This document shows, piece by piece, positions 34,381 to 45,664 of a stretch of DNA of 64,000 nt. Source of the stretch: Euclidia mi (lineage: Eukaryota > Arthropoda > Insecta > Lepidoptera > Erebidae); the NCBI GenBank assembly GCA_944739405.2, contig OX123196.2, forward strand, positions 55,962,196 through 56,026,195. Reading direction: 5' to 3'. Both the position numbers and the translations under genes were made by a program. Positions within the stretch are counted from its first letter, which is position 1. Each line of letters starts with the position of its first letter. Under the pieces are notes generated by a model. The model made no database searches, was not told the DNA's origin, and worked only from the letters and a program-made list of their open reading frames with translations.

Positions 34381-34657
34381 GCTTGTAGATTTTTTGTGAG
34401 GTTTTTGGCGATGGTCCTTCGGTGAGACTTCCTCGAATAAAAATATTATTTCCTTTGTGTATGCTCGTCGAAAATGCAGGCTTAGTCTTCAAATAGTACA
34501 GCTCTGCATTTTAAAATTGTTACACATTGGCATATTAAGACACTATTTCATAAATGAACTTGAAACTATATGGCAGTAACATTCGCCAAGCAGCAATAAC
34601 TATGCAGTCAACTAACGTTTTCTTCGTTAAATTCAGAACGACCGAAACCGCTGAATG
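34381..34657 (+). repeat. Local duplication, unit 1
   Basis: This segment and 34697-34913 share GCTTGTAGATTTTTTGTGAG, GGCGATGGTCCTTCGGTGAG, ATATGGCAGTAAC, TTCGTTAAATTCA and GAAACCGCTG in the same order, offset 316 bp at the left edge. Several indels separate them, so this is an old tandem duplication of an unidentified sequence. Confidence 0.75.
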
Positions 34658-34665
34658 TACTTTAT

Positions 34666-34720
34666 AATCCTCACAAAAAATCTACAAGCCACCCAGGCTT
34701 GTAGATTTTTTGTGAGGATT
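34666..34720. repeat. Perfect 25-bp hairpin at the duplication junction
   Basis: 34666-34690 is the exact reverse complement of 34696-34720, with a 5-base loop (ACCCA). The right arm is the beginning of duplication unit 2; the left arm is an inverted extra copy of the same text. It would form a strong hairpin in either strand. Confidence 0.9.
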
Positions 34721-34913
34721 TTGGCGATGGTCCTTCGGTGAGACTTCCTCGAAAGTAACTAATATTTTTTTATGTATCTAAATGCTGGCTCAGTTTCCAA
34801 ATACTTCAGCTAATAAACTTGAAAATAATATGGCAGTAACTTTCGTCAAGCAGCAGTATCTTTGCAGTCAAATAACGTAATCTTCGTTAAATTCAAAACG
34901 CTCGAAACCGCTG
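34697..34913 (+). repeat. Local duplication, unit 2
   Basis: Second copy of the segment at 34381-34657, starting inside the right arm of the hairpin. It is about 60 bp shorter through internal deletions. Confidence 0.75.
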
Positions 34914-35319
34914 TACTGTATACCAAAATAACAAGTATTATTTCATTACAAAACACAAAGAACCGGGGCCCGTTTGACCCAAATACAGTCACAAAGATAC
35001 AAATAATAATAGGTGTATATTTTAAATGAAATTACTTGATGATTTACGGACTATAAGGACAAATTATGGTCACTTAACTGTACTCCAATCAAGGGAGGTC
35101 GAGTGCGATATTTTCAAGTTAAAACACCCATAAAATTGCTCTGATGAAAGCCAAAAGTTGACTCACTTTCATTTAACAACTTCCCTTTCTAATAATGTGT
35201 TTTTCTTTTGATGTGTGTTTCCAGTCTCTGGAAAATAGATACAAAGAGATAATTTTAATGATTTTCAATGAGCTTTAGGTTATTTATTTATTTTGATTGT
35301 AGACAGTTAACGTTATACT
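34914..35319. other. No gene recognised
   Basis: AT-rich sequence without open frames of note or shared repeats. Confidence 0.5.
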
Positions 35320-35450
35320 TCACGTATGCCGTAGTGATTTAAGATGTCGTTTTTCCGTTTAACCCTGCGCCGAGTGTCGTAGGTTCAATCCACACGAGAC
35401 AACACGTTGTGCGATCCACAAACTTTTCTACTGACTCTAAGTCACATCTA
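35320..35450 (+). repeat. SINE-4, old plus-strand copy
   Basis: Shows GTAGTGATTTAAG (A box region), CCGAGTGTCGTAGGTTCAAT (B box region) and ACACGAGACAA, parallel to GAGTGTTGTGGGTTCGATTC and ACACGAGACAA of the 14-kb copy. Diverged, downstream body unclear. Confidence 0.55.
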
Positions 35451-35820
35451 AAACCGAACGGTAATATCCTCATGATACCACGCACATGTTTACCCACACA
35501 CAGATCAGCCTACACAATATCTAGAGTGCTGGCTGATGTCAAGGGAATTGTACGAGAAATCTTGATAGAATCATGGAATACTCGTGTAGGAACTATTTGT
35601 GTTATCCAATCCATTGTATTTGATATTCATGTACATTAAATCCGTTTATATGTGCTGACCTTTAGGCATGGGTTACACCGCGGTCACAGTATGGTCAAGT
35701 AGTCATTGTGTAGCTAAGGCTGATAATTACATGACTGAGAACTTCTACTACGCTTGTATTTTACTGATTAGAAAGTAACAAAAGTTCAATAATCTTGCGC
35801 ATACACTATACAATTTTATT

Positions 35821-35938
35821 TAACACTTTTGAATGATATACATTCTTACTATTATATTATATCATATCAATTTTTTATTTAACACTTTTGAATGATATAC
35901 ATTCTTACTATTATATTATATCATATCAATTTTAATTG
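35821..35938. repeat. Tandem duplication, two 59-bp units
   Basis: 35821-35879 is repeated at 35880-35938, with the first 53 bases identical and differences only at the AT-rich end. No sign of a mobile element; probably a recent slippage or unequal-exchange event. Confidence 0.9.
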
Positions 35939-36076
35939 TATTTGATGCGTGCTACACGTTGATGACGTAAAGACAGCAACTAAGCTGGACTTTACATGAT
36001 CATTATGGCCGGAACAGAATGTTATGGTAAAAATGAGACATTACATTCAGCAATTTTTATTCCTGAACCACTCCGT

Positions 36077-36165
36077 CTGGCCAGCATGGCACCGTAGGTC
36101 AAACGCTCCTACTCAAAGTGCTACTGTGTGGCAAGTCCAGCAGTGGACTGCAGAAGTAGTGGTGG
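36077..36165 (+). repeat. SINE-2 fragment
   Basis: Aligns to the 3' half of SINE-2: GTCTGGCCAGCATGG (GTTTGGCCAGCGTGG in the 7-kb copy) and AAGTCCAGCAGTGGACTG. Diverged and without the GAT tail. Confidence 0.55.
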
Positions 36166-38907
36166 CTGTAGCGGATAGTGAGGACATTCGGCAATGGTGG
36201 ACAGGGAGTATGATTCGATAAAATTTAATATTCGATTCTCTGGGACCTACGTCTGCGAGAAATTGCGTTACTTCCATTACCACAATTTGCAAATATCTTG
36301 AGAGTCTTGAAGAACTGTTCAATTTTTAAACAACACGTACAAATCAGGTAGGTGAACTAAAACGTACCTTATAGAAAACTTAAATTCTTTTCCCTCAATC
36401 TTTGAAGCGATGAGGCCTGTTGCGAGTTTTTTTTGTAGCTGCTTACCCAACTAAGAATTCCATAGTCGTGCCATGGCAGAACTTCTGTCGAAGACTGCCT
36501 GTCTAACTTTGTACAATAGCAAAAACTGTGGAACGTGCTTCGGAATACGCTTTGTAATCTCCGAGTGAAACGAATCTATGAAAATGGGTCAGCTTGTGTT
36601 CGTGTTGTTAATTTTTCATACTGTTGTTGAAGGTTTTTCTTACTCGGATTTCTGAAGTGTTTACTGTGCTTTGCAAATTTTTCTTGAGGAAATTCAGACT
36701 GTGACACTCTCGAGTTTAGTTGAAGCTTCATGCATTATATATTGCTGTCGTCGTTGCCAATTACCGTGTGTTTGGTTAGCTCAGTTTTGCGAAGTAAATT
36801 GTTTATGTGTAGCGTGGGAGAAGAAGAAAATAATGAAAGGAAAGTTTTTCGAAGACTTTTTATGAGTGGAATTCTACTGTTCATTTTTTTATTTTGGATA
36901 AGAGGTAGACGTCTGCGATTTGACATTTTTAAAAAGAATCCGGTATTTTTAAAAAGGTCCGAAGCGCCCGAAACTGGCGAGTATGTGTGAAAAGAGTAAT
37001 GAATTTAGGGGAAGGAAGTGAGGATTGTAAGGGTAGAAGCAAGTGGCGTTCTGTTGTCTTTGTTTACCCCGACCGGAAAAAGGCGTGAGTTTATGTATGT
37101 TTGCTATTATCTCATCTAGTAAATATGCTTCGTAGAAAGAATCCGTTTTTTCAAATTGTTTAATTATATCAGCGTAGAAATAGACAAATGTAAATTTTAG
37201 CTATCAAATGATTAGGTACTATTAAATGATTATACAATCAAGCGTTTTTAACAAACTCACAGATAAAGATAGAAGACCCTTCTGATGTTTGAAACCAATT
37301 CCAAATCCACTTAAACTTTGTTTAATAGTATGTTCTCATCTTTCTGTGTAGATTGTATGTTTACCGCTTCACGGAAACGAAACCTCAGCTCGGCAATAAA
37401 ATTATAACAAAATATTTAATTTAATGATGTAATGAAAATGTTCCGAACGAATGAAAATGTTCTCCCAGATAAATTATAAAAATTTTGTACACGTGGCGAG
37501 AATTTTTAACGACTTTCATAGTGATTGAAACATTTAAGAAGTGCTGGGTGGCAAATATGTTCATACATATTTTTCTTCAAGTGATAAAACAGTGCCATAT
37601 AGTTGAAGTTAAAAGTCAGGGTCAGGTCGTATCAAGAGGTCAAATAAAGGACAGAAAACGAGAGCAATTGCTATAACGGCAAGAAATAGGCTCATAAATG
37701 AAAGAAGAAGAAGCTAAATACGTTTATTCTTTATGAAACCGAAGTAACTTAGCAGTTACTGTTGACGAAATGTCAGAGAAGTCTTTAAAAGGTTATTTAT
37801 TAATAGTATGTGCATTTGTACCATTCGAACCTATACGTCAATGTTAACATACATTATTGTTTTTTTACTATTCTACTTGATGTTGAGTAGCAACATGAAA
37901 AGCAACGAGTAGCAACATCATTTAACACTTTGAGATCCAACATTTTTAGTTATTCATAAAGACGCCTGCTCTATTATGAAAATTACTTAAGATATTTATG
38001 ATAATATCCATTTTGGAAGGCAACATTTACAGAAATAAATATTTACGTGGGCACAAAACAAAAAAGATATAACACCGACTACAAATTGCTACTAAGTCGG
38101 CCCTAAAGCCAAAATAAACAGAATGGAATATCGCAATATGTTAACAAAGAATTTTAATTTACAATTTCAGCAATTCTGAAGTAAGGGCTTACCTTCTACA
38201 ATTACATAAAAATTTAGCCTATAACCACTTTCATGGACAAGGGTGCTTTTCGCAAGGGTCTCCGTAAACATTGGCTGTAATTAAAACTTCTGTTAAACAA
38301 ACATTTCCTTTGATGCTTAATTGCGTCAAGAAAAATTCGATACACGTGTTTCCGACAATTTTACAACTTGAAAACATTTATACGAAATCACGTGGGATTA
38401 CGACGGGTTAAGCCAGCTCAAGACTTACCGCGCTTCAATCGGTATGCGTTGATTGGTGAAAAAATCGTAGCGAACCAATCAGTGAGCCATGTCTGATGAA
38501 ATGGACGTGACTTCTGAATTGGCCAACCCCGTGCTAACCCCATGATTTCCTCAAAGATTTTTTACTACCGTACAGGGTTTGACGGTTATAAAACTTTCAT
38601 GGCCAGACCTCGTACCGCAAGTTTTAAACTTGTATTTTTATGGTCTCTTACGAAGCCAAGGTGAAGGTAAAATATCGGCACAGCTTAGTTTGTTGGTATG
38701 TGATTTAGTATGGGTAATTGAGTTGACTTTTTATGGGTGATTCTAGGTTTATGTTTCGCTACGTAATTGATATATATATGGTGTAGTTTTAATAAAAGGT
38801 GGACTTTGTAGTATACTATGCTTGTATGTGATTGACGGAGTTGACGAAGGTGTGGTTTATATTTTAGCAGCTAAGTGATAGAGACCATGCATATTCCGGC
38901 CTGTTTT
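36166..38907. other. Long stretch without recognisable genes
   Basis: Short frames at 36671-36990 and 37485-37676 have no domain or splice context. The region around 38390-38700 is less AT-rich but shows no open frame. No shared repeats recognised. Confidence 0.4.
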
Positions 38908-39013
38908 TAAATAAATAAATAAATAAAAATACTTTATTTCAGACCGTGGTCCATAATTGTTAGTAATAACAAACCTTAATAAACTATGTTAGTAAAAAAA
39001 AGATACCAGGGAT

Positions 39014-39541
39014 TTAATTTAAATATCTTTTGCGCTCACTTGACACACCGGGTACATTCACATGTACATGCACCCAGTGTGCCAAGGTGGCGCAACACGG
39101 ATTATCACTAATGACCCTCAAAATGCTGTTGACGCTCCCACGCACTCTGCGCATCATGGATGCTGCTCGTTTTCTTATGATGGCATTAAAACCATCAATA
39201 TGTGCGTCGGCAAACATTCCTGATGCGCTGCAGTAACGCAGGAGCCCCACCAACATCCTGAAAGCATTATTATACTGAACTTTGAGGGCGTTGTATGCCC
39301 TTTGCGTATACCGAACCCACAGGGTGCACGTGTACAGCGATTGGCAAAATGCCTTGAATAATGTTATTTTCACTTTTGGTGTACAACGTGCAAACCTGCG
39401 GGCCAACATATTGCATCGGACAGCCAACGCCCTCCGTTCTCTTTCCATATCTGAGTCATCTTTCAAAGTCTCAGTAACGATGTGCCCCAGGTATTTAAAA
39501 TCTAGCACCCTCTCAAGGGATACACCTTTGATCATGACCAC
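39014..39541 (-). pseudogene. LINE C C-terminal domain
   Basis: A 175-codon frame continuing the RT after a frameshift in the 28-base overlap with the RT frame (39513-39541). It begins with VLDFKYLGHIVTE, the usual palm/thumb border of non-LTR RTs. It continues with a basic helix (MERERRALAVRCNMLARRF) and a YTQRAYNALKVQYNNAFRM segment. It would sit on the 3' side of the RT polypeptide. Confidence 0.7.
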
Positions 39542-40571
39542 GTGGAACGTACGCTGGTTTTTTGTGCTTTACTCTGAACACCAGTAACTTACTTTTTTGC
39601 ACATTGTACACAAGTCCATGTGCTTCTGCATAGGCCTCACAGACTGCCAACAACCTTCTGAGTGCATTGACTGAGGGACTCAGCAGCACCATGTCGTCCG
39701 CGTAGCTAATACTATTGACACAAAGACCGTCTATAGAACATCCGACATACGTACTGCTGAGCTCCACAATCAGCTGATTTATGTACAGGTTGAAAAGCGC
39801 TGGCGAGGTCGACCCCTCCTGTCTCACCCCGCATTCCAACCTGTACTCCTCAGACAACTCATTGGCCCATCTAACTTGATTGGTTTGATGACCGTACCAA
39901 TACTGAAACATACTTGTTATGGCATCAGGCACTCCCGCTTCGCGCATTTTACACCACAACAAGTCATACCTAACCAGATCAAATGCCCTGGAGAGGTCCA
40001 GGAACGCCGCATATACCGGGGTATTTCTCTTTGTATAATACCCAACAGTATGCTTGAGGGACAAAATAGCACATTCCGTTGATAGCTGTGGCCTAAAGCC
40101 GAACTGGGCATCATGTATTTTTAAATGTTTACTAAGTTGTCCCTCAAACACACCGTCAAGTACTTTAGCCGCAGTAGTCGCTAACGAGATCGGTCTATAA
40201 TTATTCTTGTCGCTGACATCACCCGTTTTATTTTTCAGTATTGGTATGACCATCGTCCGCATTAACTCATCAGGTAGGTAGGAGTGACGAATGCAGAACG
40301 TAAACAATAACGCAAGCAGTCGAGGGAGATGCTGGCCGGCATGCACAAAATGTTCGATACTAAGGCTGTCATGTCCCGGTGATTTGCCTCGCTTCATATT
40401 TCTAATTATGAAACCTATTTGTTTAGCTGTAATACGAGCAGGCACCTCTGACACAACAGCCCCAGCAATGGCACCCCTTACATCCGATTCTAAAGGAGGT
40501 GGCTGTAATTTAAAATGCGTCATAAATATGTTTGCAATCTCCCCGGGCGCGTTTGCACCTCCGACGCTCAC
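39513..40571 (-). pseudogene. LINE C reverse transcriptase core
   Basis: 352-codon frame from an ATG at 40571. Motifs: GKSPGHDSLSIE near 62-73, NYRPISLATTAAKV near 124-137, AQFGFRPQLST near 155-165, FLDLSRAFDLV near 190-200 (first catalytic Asp 192), CGVRQEGSTSPALFNLYIN near 247-265 and YADDMVLLSPS near 290-300 (catalytic Asp pair 291-292). The RQEG is odd: the family normally has RQGG at this turn, so one glycine is replaced by glutamate. It is cut from the C-terminal domain by a frameshift and from the linker upstream by another. Confidence 0.75.
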
Positions 40572-40595
40572 TGGAACACTAGGCTTAGGGTTTAA

Positions 40596-41228
40596 TTACT
40601 TTGTATGTTTCCAAAATCCGCGAAAGTCTTTTTTGTCATGTTTTGAGGCCAATATGTCCATTTTAATCTGGTCTTGTTTGTTTTGACAAAACTTAAGCTT
40701 TTGTTTGAAAATTTTACGGGACTCAACCATTTCATTGTAAATATATCCTGTGTATGGTTTTCTATGCCAAACCCAGTTTGTAAACTTTTGCCTTGCGTTC
40801 TGGTGAGCATCTTTCACATACCTATTCCACCCCAAGATAGGTCGACCCTTGACACCATTTCCTCTACAATGACTGTCATAGGTGGACTCAGCAGCCCCCC
40901 GTAATGATAAAATAATTTCGTTATATAAGTTATATATTACTAATCTATGTTCTAACTCATTACACATATTATCACAACATTGACTTAATTTACTAGGAAA
41001 ATCAATTTGCTTTAATTTAGAATTACATTCTTTGGTATACAATTCGATCTGACCCGGACTACGTTCACCCCCAAAAACTTTATTTATTTGTAAACTTTGA
41101 GATGCAGTTGACTTTGGCCTGGCCCTCATCATATTACATTGTATCTCTAACGGGAAGTGATCTGACCAGTAAATTTCATAATGTACCTTAACAGACGTTA
41201 CAGATTTCCACGCAGCCTCGGTTACCAA
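40596..41228 (-). pseudogene. LINE C endonuclease end and linker
   Basis: 210-codon frame starting with the endonuclease C-terminus (YWSDHFPLEI carries the conserved SDH). Directly upstream, across a stop, the text reads RWLDHCLVTEAA. The rest is the linker between endonuclease and RT. The frame ends 25 bp before the RT frame. Confidence 0.65.
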
Positions 41229-41397
41229 ACAATGGTCTAGCCAACGTCAGCTACCATGCACATCACTTACAAACGTATAAGAATCAGTCATCAACTTAAT
41301 TAAATCAGCACAAAACTAGTTTTGTTCAGAACAAAAGTTCAACATTTCTTTTCCAAATAGTTCCCCTGGGTGTGCATTAAAATCTCCTATTATATAC

Positions 41398-41862
41398 CTA
41401 CACATTTTCAGTATCACTACTTTCTACTATAGCCGCTATCTCACTTAAGCAATCAACAAATTCTAACAGGTTGTCAGGTGAATCGGTTGGTATGTATACA
41501 TTGATAATCAAGCTAGACCGGTTCGATATATGAACTTTAATAGCTACAATACGATCACTACTACATGGAATAACAGTAACAGAATCAAATGTCGTATTCC
41601 GCCACAGTAAGGCAACGCCTCCGTACGGACGACCTTGTAACATTACGCCTGTGTCCATCGCCGACTTGCCAAAGAAACTAAAGTCTTTGCTTACTTCCCC
41701 TAAATACGGTATTTCACTAGGTTGTAACCAGGTCTCTTGGAGGCCTATCACGTCAACATCACAGCTTAACGTCATAACACAGTCAAAAGATCTTTTGAAA
41801 GACTTACAGTTGAAACTAATTAGTTTAGTTACGGTATCCTTGTCCATATTATTCACATCCAT
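41398..41862 (-). pseudogene. LINE C endonuclease N-terminal part
   Basis: 154-codon frame from an ATG at 41860-41862. It shows ISFNCKSFKRSF, VDVIGLQETWL (with the catalytic Glu), RPYGGVALLWR and INVYIPTDS, the standard order of an APE-type LINE endonuclease. A stop at 41398 cuts it just before the GDFNAH motif, which can be read a few codons further on (about 41390-41370). Confidence 0.7.
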
Positions 41863-41944
41863 TATTTTTGTACAGTATTGTTAGCACTCGATTGGTAATT
41901 ATCACCTGTATTCCACTTTTTGTTAAACATAACATTTTAAGAAG

Positions 41945-42095
41945 ATAAATGATGTACAACAAACACTCTCCCAACACGCGCTACAGCATACTATCCTCTG
42001 CCTTCCGCATCCATTCCGTCGCAATCACCATTTTTCAGGTCCTCGGTCTATCTAGCGGCACCACCATTCATCAGAGCCCCAACTCTTCTAATTTT
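41945..42095 (-). mobile_element. RTE-type tail fragment (RTE-c)
   Basis: On the minus strand the frame near 42030-41975 reads EWMRKAEDS, a stop, then RVLGECLLY, resembling the WMRxAQDRSxWRxLGEAYVQQW end of RTE LINEs seen in RTE-b. It is diverged and has no GAT tail. Confidence 0.4.
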
Positions 42096-42329
42096 GTTTG
42101 TTCAAACCGCAGTTTCGATCTAATGTGTCAGTGTCATACTCATGTCACAAATGGTATTCATCTAAATTAACTGATATTTGAATGATATTGGAATTTTATC
42201 GTGATTAGATTGTAAATTGAACAATATGTCAACGTCGCACTATAGAAGTCAAAGTAGACATTAATTAATTCTGAGTCAATTCAAAATATAATCTTATTTT
42301 GGTCAAAATATACTTAGTTTCAATCCCTA

Positions 42330-42720
42330 CTTAATATTATAAATTTGAAAGTGCGTATGTATGTTTGTATGTTTCGTTTTCACGGTAAAACGGCTGAACC
42401 GATTTAGTTGACATTTAATATAGATATATATTGAACCATGGAGATAGACATAGGCTACCATAAGTTGCAAAAACTAAACTGGGAGGGATTGTAGAGAGGT
42501 CAGAAGTTTGTACGACACAAATTTACCTCTTGGAAGTATCAATGCATGCGCTGTTATAATTGAGTGCTGCTTAATGCTATCGTATCTCTGCCAGTACTGT
42601 CACATAATACATATTGTCAAATTGTGCACTGTGATTTAACATTGTCCGCATATAGAAACGAATAATTATGTACTACGCTTAAACGGCTGAAACGATTATC
42701 TATACTAGTATTATAAAAGC
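42330..42720 (+). repeat. Dispersed non-coding repeat
   Basis: TTAATATTATAAATTTGAAA, GTATGTATGTTTGTATG and AAACGGCTGAACCGATTTAG are followed by a second, partial AACGGCTGAAACGATTATC and ACTAGTATTATAAAAGCGAA at 42682-42722. This looks like two overlapping or nested partial copies of a Helitron-like dispersed repeat. The core AACGGCT(G/T)GAxCGATTT also occurs in the Helitron at 44575-44743. Confidence 0.45.
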
Positions 42721-42724
42721 GAAA

Positions 42725-42919
42725 GTGTTTATAGAGATATATTGGACATGTATTGGAACGTTAAAGAAAGGCATGTTAAGATGGTTTGGACACATGAAGA
42801 GGATGGATGACGAAAGACTGACCAAGAAGTTATATAAGGCAAGTGTGAATGCGACAGGAGGAAAGGGAAGACCTAGGCGGACATTATCTGATCAGATTGG
42901 AGACATCCTAAAAAAGTGA
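42725..42919 (+). mobile_element. RTE-a C-terminal fragment
   Basis: Encodes GMLRWFGHMKRMDDERLTKK, then ASVNATGGKGRPRRT and SDQIGDILKK, nearly the same as residues about 85-130 of the longer RTE-a fragment at 61089-61613. The frame ends at a TGA at 42917-42919. The remainder of the LINE is missing on both sides. Confidence 0.75.
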
Positions 42920-43115
42920 CAGGTTAGAACAAGACTGGCCAAACCCAGGCCAAGGCTTATGGCAAATTTGCCCGCCAACGACGTTGATTTGAAGGCCAAT
43001 AGTATTATTAACATCAGATTTATAAGTATTGATAAATTAGTATCAGAAAAAGCTCTTCATATGATATTGGTTTCAAATTTGATTTTTAACAGATTGTAGA
43101 ACCTGTCATATAGAT

Positions 43116-43344
43116 CATCATCAATCAGCCTTTAACAGTCCACTGCTGGACTAGGCCTCTCCTTTGAAAGGAGGAATTGATATCTATACCACGCTGGCCA
43201 AACGGGTTGGTAAGGGTTTGTATCAAGTTTTCCTTCTCTCACAGTGCTGTTCTCTGCATATTATGCTCCCTCTGTCGGCTCTTACGAAACCCATGGGATG
43301 ATATGGGGTGGTGACAATCCGTATTCTGAATCCGTCACCACGAG
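43116..43344 (-). repeat. SINE-2, minus strand, with target duplication
   Basis: A 229-bp insertion between perfect 11-bp copies of GTCATATAGAT (43105-43115 and 43345-43355). On the minus strand it carries GGCCAGCGTGGTATAGA, GGAGAGGCCTAGTCCAGCAG and a GATGATGAT tail, the same family as 7339-7590. Confidence 0.9.
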
Positions 43345-43564
43345 GTCATATAGATACAATAAATATAATAATCTTATTTTTGTGTAAGATTTTACCTCTA
43401 AAATGTAGTGGCCCGGTGCCGCTTCAACATTAATAATTTTGCCCGCTTAGTTAATCTATTGGCCAGCCTTGGGTAAGAAGTATCCTTAACTGAAGAGCAT
43501 GCATGAGAAATTTGATGACAGGGAATCAAGCAAGATAGTTATGTCAGGATAGGCATTCATGTGT

Positions 43565-44465
43565 TTTAAACTTAGCTCATCAAAACATACAAGGCCTATC
43601 TGGCAAACAATTAGAGATAGATTTATTTTTAAAGAAACATAAGTTGAATGTAGTATGCATTACGGAACATTGGTTAAGAGGTGACCAGTTAATATTCAAT
43701 AATGAATTTTATACAGTGATTAGTGCATTCGTAAGAAAGAACGCTATTCGTGGTGGCTCTCTCATATATGTTTGTAATAGTATTAAATGTAAAGAATGAA
43801 AGGACATAGCCGAACTTTCTATCGAGCGCACTGCTGAGACATCTTGTGTTGAACTTGAGCAACACGTCATAGTCTGTGTATACCGACCACCGCAAAGTGA
43901 CTTTAGCCAATTTGAAAGCATCATGGAGGACGTCTTAAAACACTTAATTTCCAGCAGGAAGTCAATTATCGTATGTGGTGATTTTAATGTTAACTTGTTA
44001 GAACAATCACCAACTTGTACTAGGTTAGTTAGTTTTTTTATGTCATTTAATTTGAATGTTTTATTTTCTGAACCAACCAGAACTACCTCACATTCTTCTA
44101 CATGCTTAGATAATATTTTTTGCAATTGTTTGTACTTAAGTAAAGCTGTTTTGAGTGACTTGACATCGGATCACTGCGGACAAAAGGTTGTAATTCCAAC
44201 TAATACAACCCCTACAGTACAAAAAATCACATGTAGGCCTATGACCTCTGCTCGCCTTAATCGCTTTAGTGATGATGTTGCTGCTAAGATCGCCAGCATT
44301 GACTTAACTCACGATGATCCAGATGAATTATATAAGTGGTTATTTGATGTTATTAAAAATGAGTACAATAAAATTTTTAAGCAGAAGAGATTTGCCAAGA
44401 GCTCTAAGGTTAAATTTTGTGATTGGGCAACAGTAGGAATATACAAAAGTAGATCTAGGTTGTAG
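43565..44465 (+). pseudogene. LINE B APE-type endonuclease
   Basis: One frame reads HQNIQGLSGK, VVCITEHWL (catalytic Glu), GGSLIYVC, a TGA at 43797-43799, then VCVYRPPQSDF, IVCGDFNVNLL, TTSHSSTCLDNIFCN and TSDHCG in the right order for a complete APE-type LINE endonuclease. The open part from the ATG at 43923 has 180 codons to a TAG at 44463. The same frame then continues through FNPSFIEYVRNYSKVFKRA up to the Helitron at 44575. Confidence 0.8.
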
Positions 44466-44574
44466 GATCTGTATGGTATGAAGCAATACAATTTTAATCC
44501 TTCATTTATTGAATATGTAAGAAATTACTCAAAAGTTTTTAAGAGAGCATGTGCTTCAGCTAAGTCTATATTTA

Positions 44575-44743
44575 TCTAATATATAAAATTCTCGTGTCAC
44601 AGTTTTCGTTCCCATACTCCTCCGAAACGGCTTGACCGATTTTGATGAAATTTTTTGTGCTTATCCGGTATCTATGAGAATCGGCCAACATCTATTATTA
44701 AAAAAAAAAAAATTTGCAAAACAACGTTTGCCGGGTCAGCTAG
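44575..44743 (+). mobile_element. Non-autonomous Helitron, exact boundaries
   Basis: The 169-bp insert starts with TC (TCTAATATATAAAATTCTCG), ends with CTAG (CCGGGTCAGCTAG) and sits between A and T, the hallmarks of Helitron insertion. A small stem-loop GCAAA...TTTGC precedes the end by about 10 bases. Removing it rejoins the LINE B frame exactly: the split ATA codon (A at 44574, TA at 44744-44745) and the flanking reading frame (AKSIF before, SNKIKESKNK after) are restored. No target duplication, as expected. No coding capacity. Confidence 0.88.
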
Positions 44744-45664
44744 TAAGTAATAAAATTAAAGAATCCAAGAACAAAATAAAAACAACTTGGAACATTATTA
44801 ACAGTAGGACTGGTCGAGCTAAGTTAGTAGATAATAGCTATGAATTAAAATGTAATGGAGAAATAGTTACAAGGAAAATTTATGTTGCTCAGACTTTTAA
44901 CAACTTCTTCATAAACATACCAGTGAAAACAACCAAGTGTTTAGACTCATGCCCAAGCAAAGCAGAGATGTTAGTTAGGGGCAATGTGAATGAGTGTGAT
45001 GTGCTGTTTAATTTTAAATACATTGACACCAATGACATCCTCAAGACATTCGAGACCGTCAATATTAAGAAATCTATTGACTTATGGGGTATTTCAGTTA
45101 GTCTTGTTCGCCAAATCATTTTTAGCATAGCTCCATATTTAGCTGCAATATTTAATAGATGCGTGGAAAAAAGGGTATTTCCTGATTTAATGAAACACAG
45201 CAAGGTGATACCACTTTTCAAAAAAGGATCCAAGAGCGACCCTAGTAACTTTCGGCCAAGTTCTATCTTGCCTGCAATCAGTAAAATTTTTGAAAAGGTT
45301 ATTTTGCATCAGTTAGAGAGCCACTTTCTCACAAATAATTTATTGCACAGTGAGCAGTATGGCTTCACTAAGGGTCGCTCCACCGTTGATGCCGGTGTAA
45401 CTCTATCAAAACATAATTATCTTTAACGCTTGGGAAAATTCGAAGGATGCCATTGGTGTTTTTTGCGACTTGTCAAAGGCTTTTGATTGTGTTGAACATG
45501 ATACACTTTTACGTAAACTCAACCAATATGGTATTCGAGATAGCGCACTCAATCTTGTTGCCAGTTACCTTAGAGATAGAGTTCAGTATGTAGATGTTAG
45601 TGGAAGTAGGTCTTAAGGTTTACCAGTGGGAATGGGCGTTCCACAGGGCTCTATTCTTGGTCCG

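Larger units (their letters stand above)
38908..41900 (-). mobile_element. LINE C: YADD-type non-LTR element, decayed
   Basis: Minus-strand element with endonuclease (41862 down to about 41100), linker, RT (40571-39513) and C-terminal domain (39541-39014). It ends with AATAAAGTATTTTTATTTATTT-type text, so the 3' tail is the TAAA/TTTA repeat at 38908-38930. The RT core YADD and the C-terminal text (MERERRALAVRCNMLARRF) set it apart from the FADD elements in this window; the clade (Rex1, Proto2 or related) is not settled. ORF1 was not seen. Four frames are now needed to read it. Confidence 0.75.

Noticed and set aside
36671..36990. Overlapping frames with hydrophobic stretches, possible membrane protein
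   Set aside because: Three overlapping frames on both strands, composition AT-rich, no conserved feature; likely chance.
39030..40114. Several plus-strand frames opposite LINE C
   Set aside because: Shadows of the RT and C-terminal frames on the minus strand.
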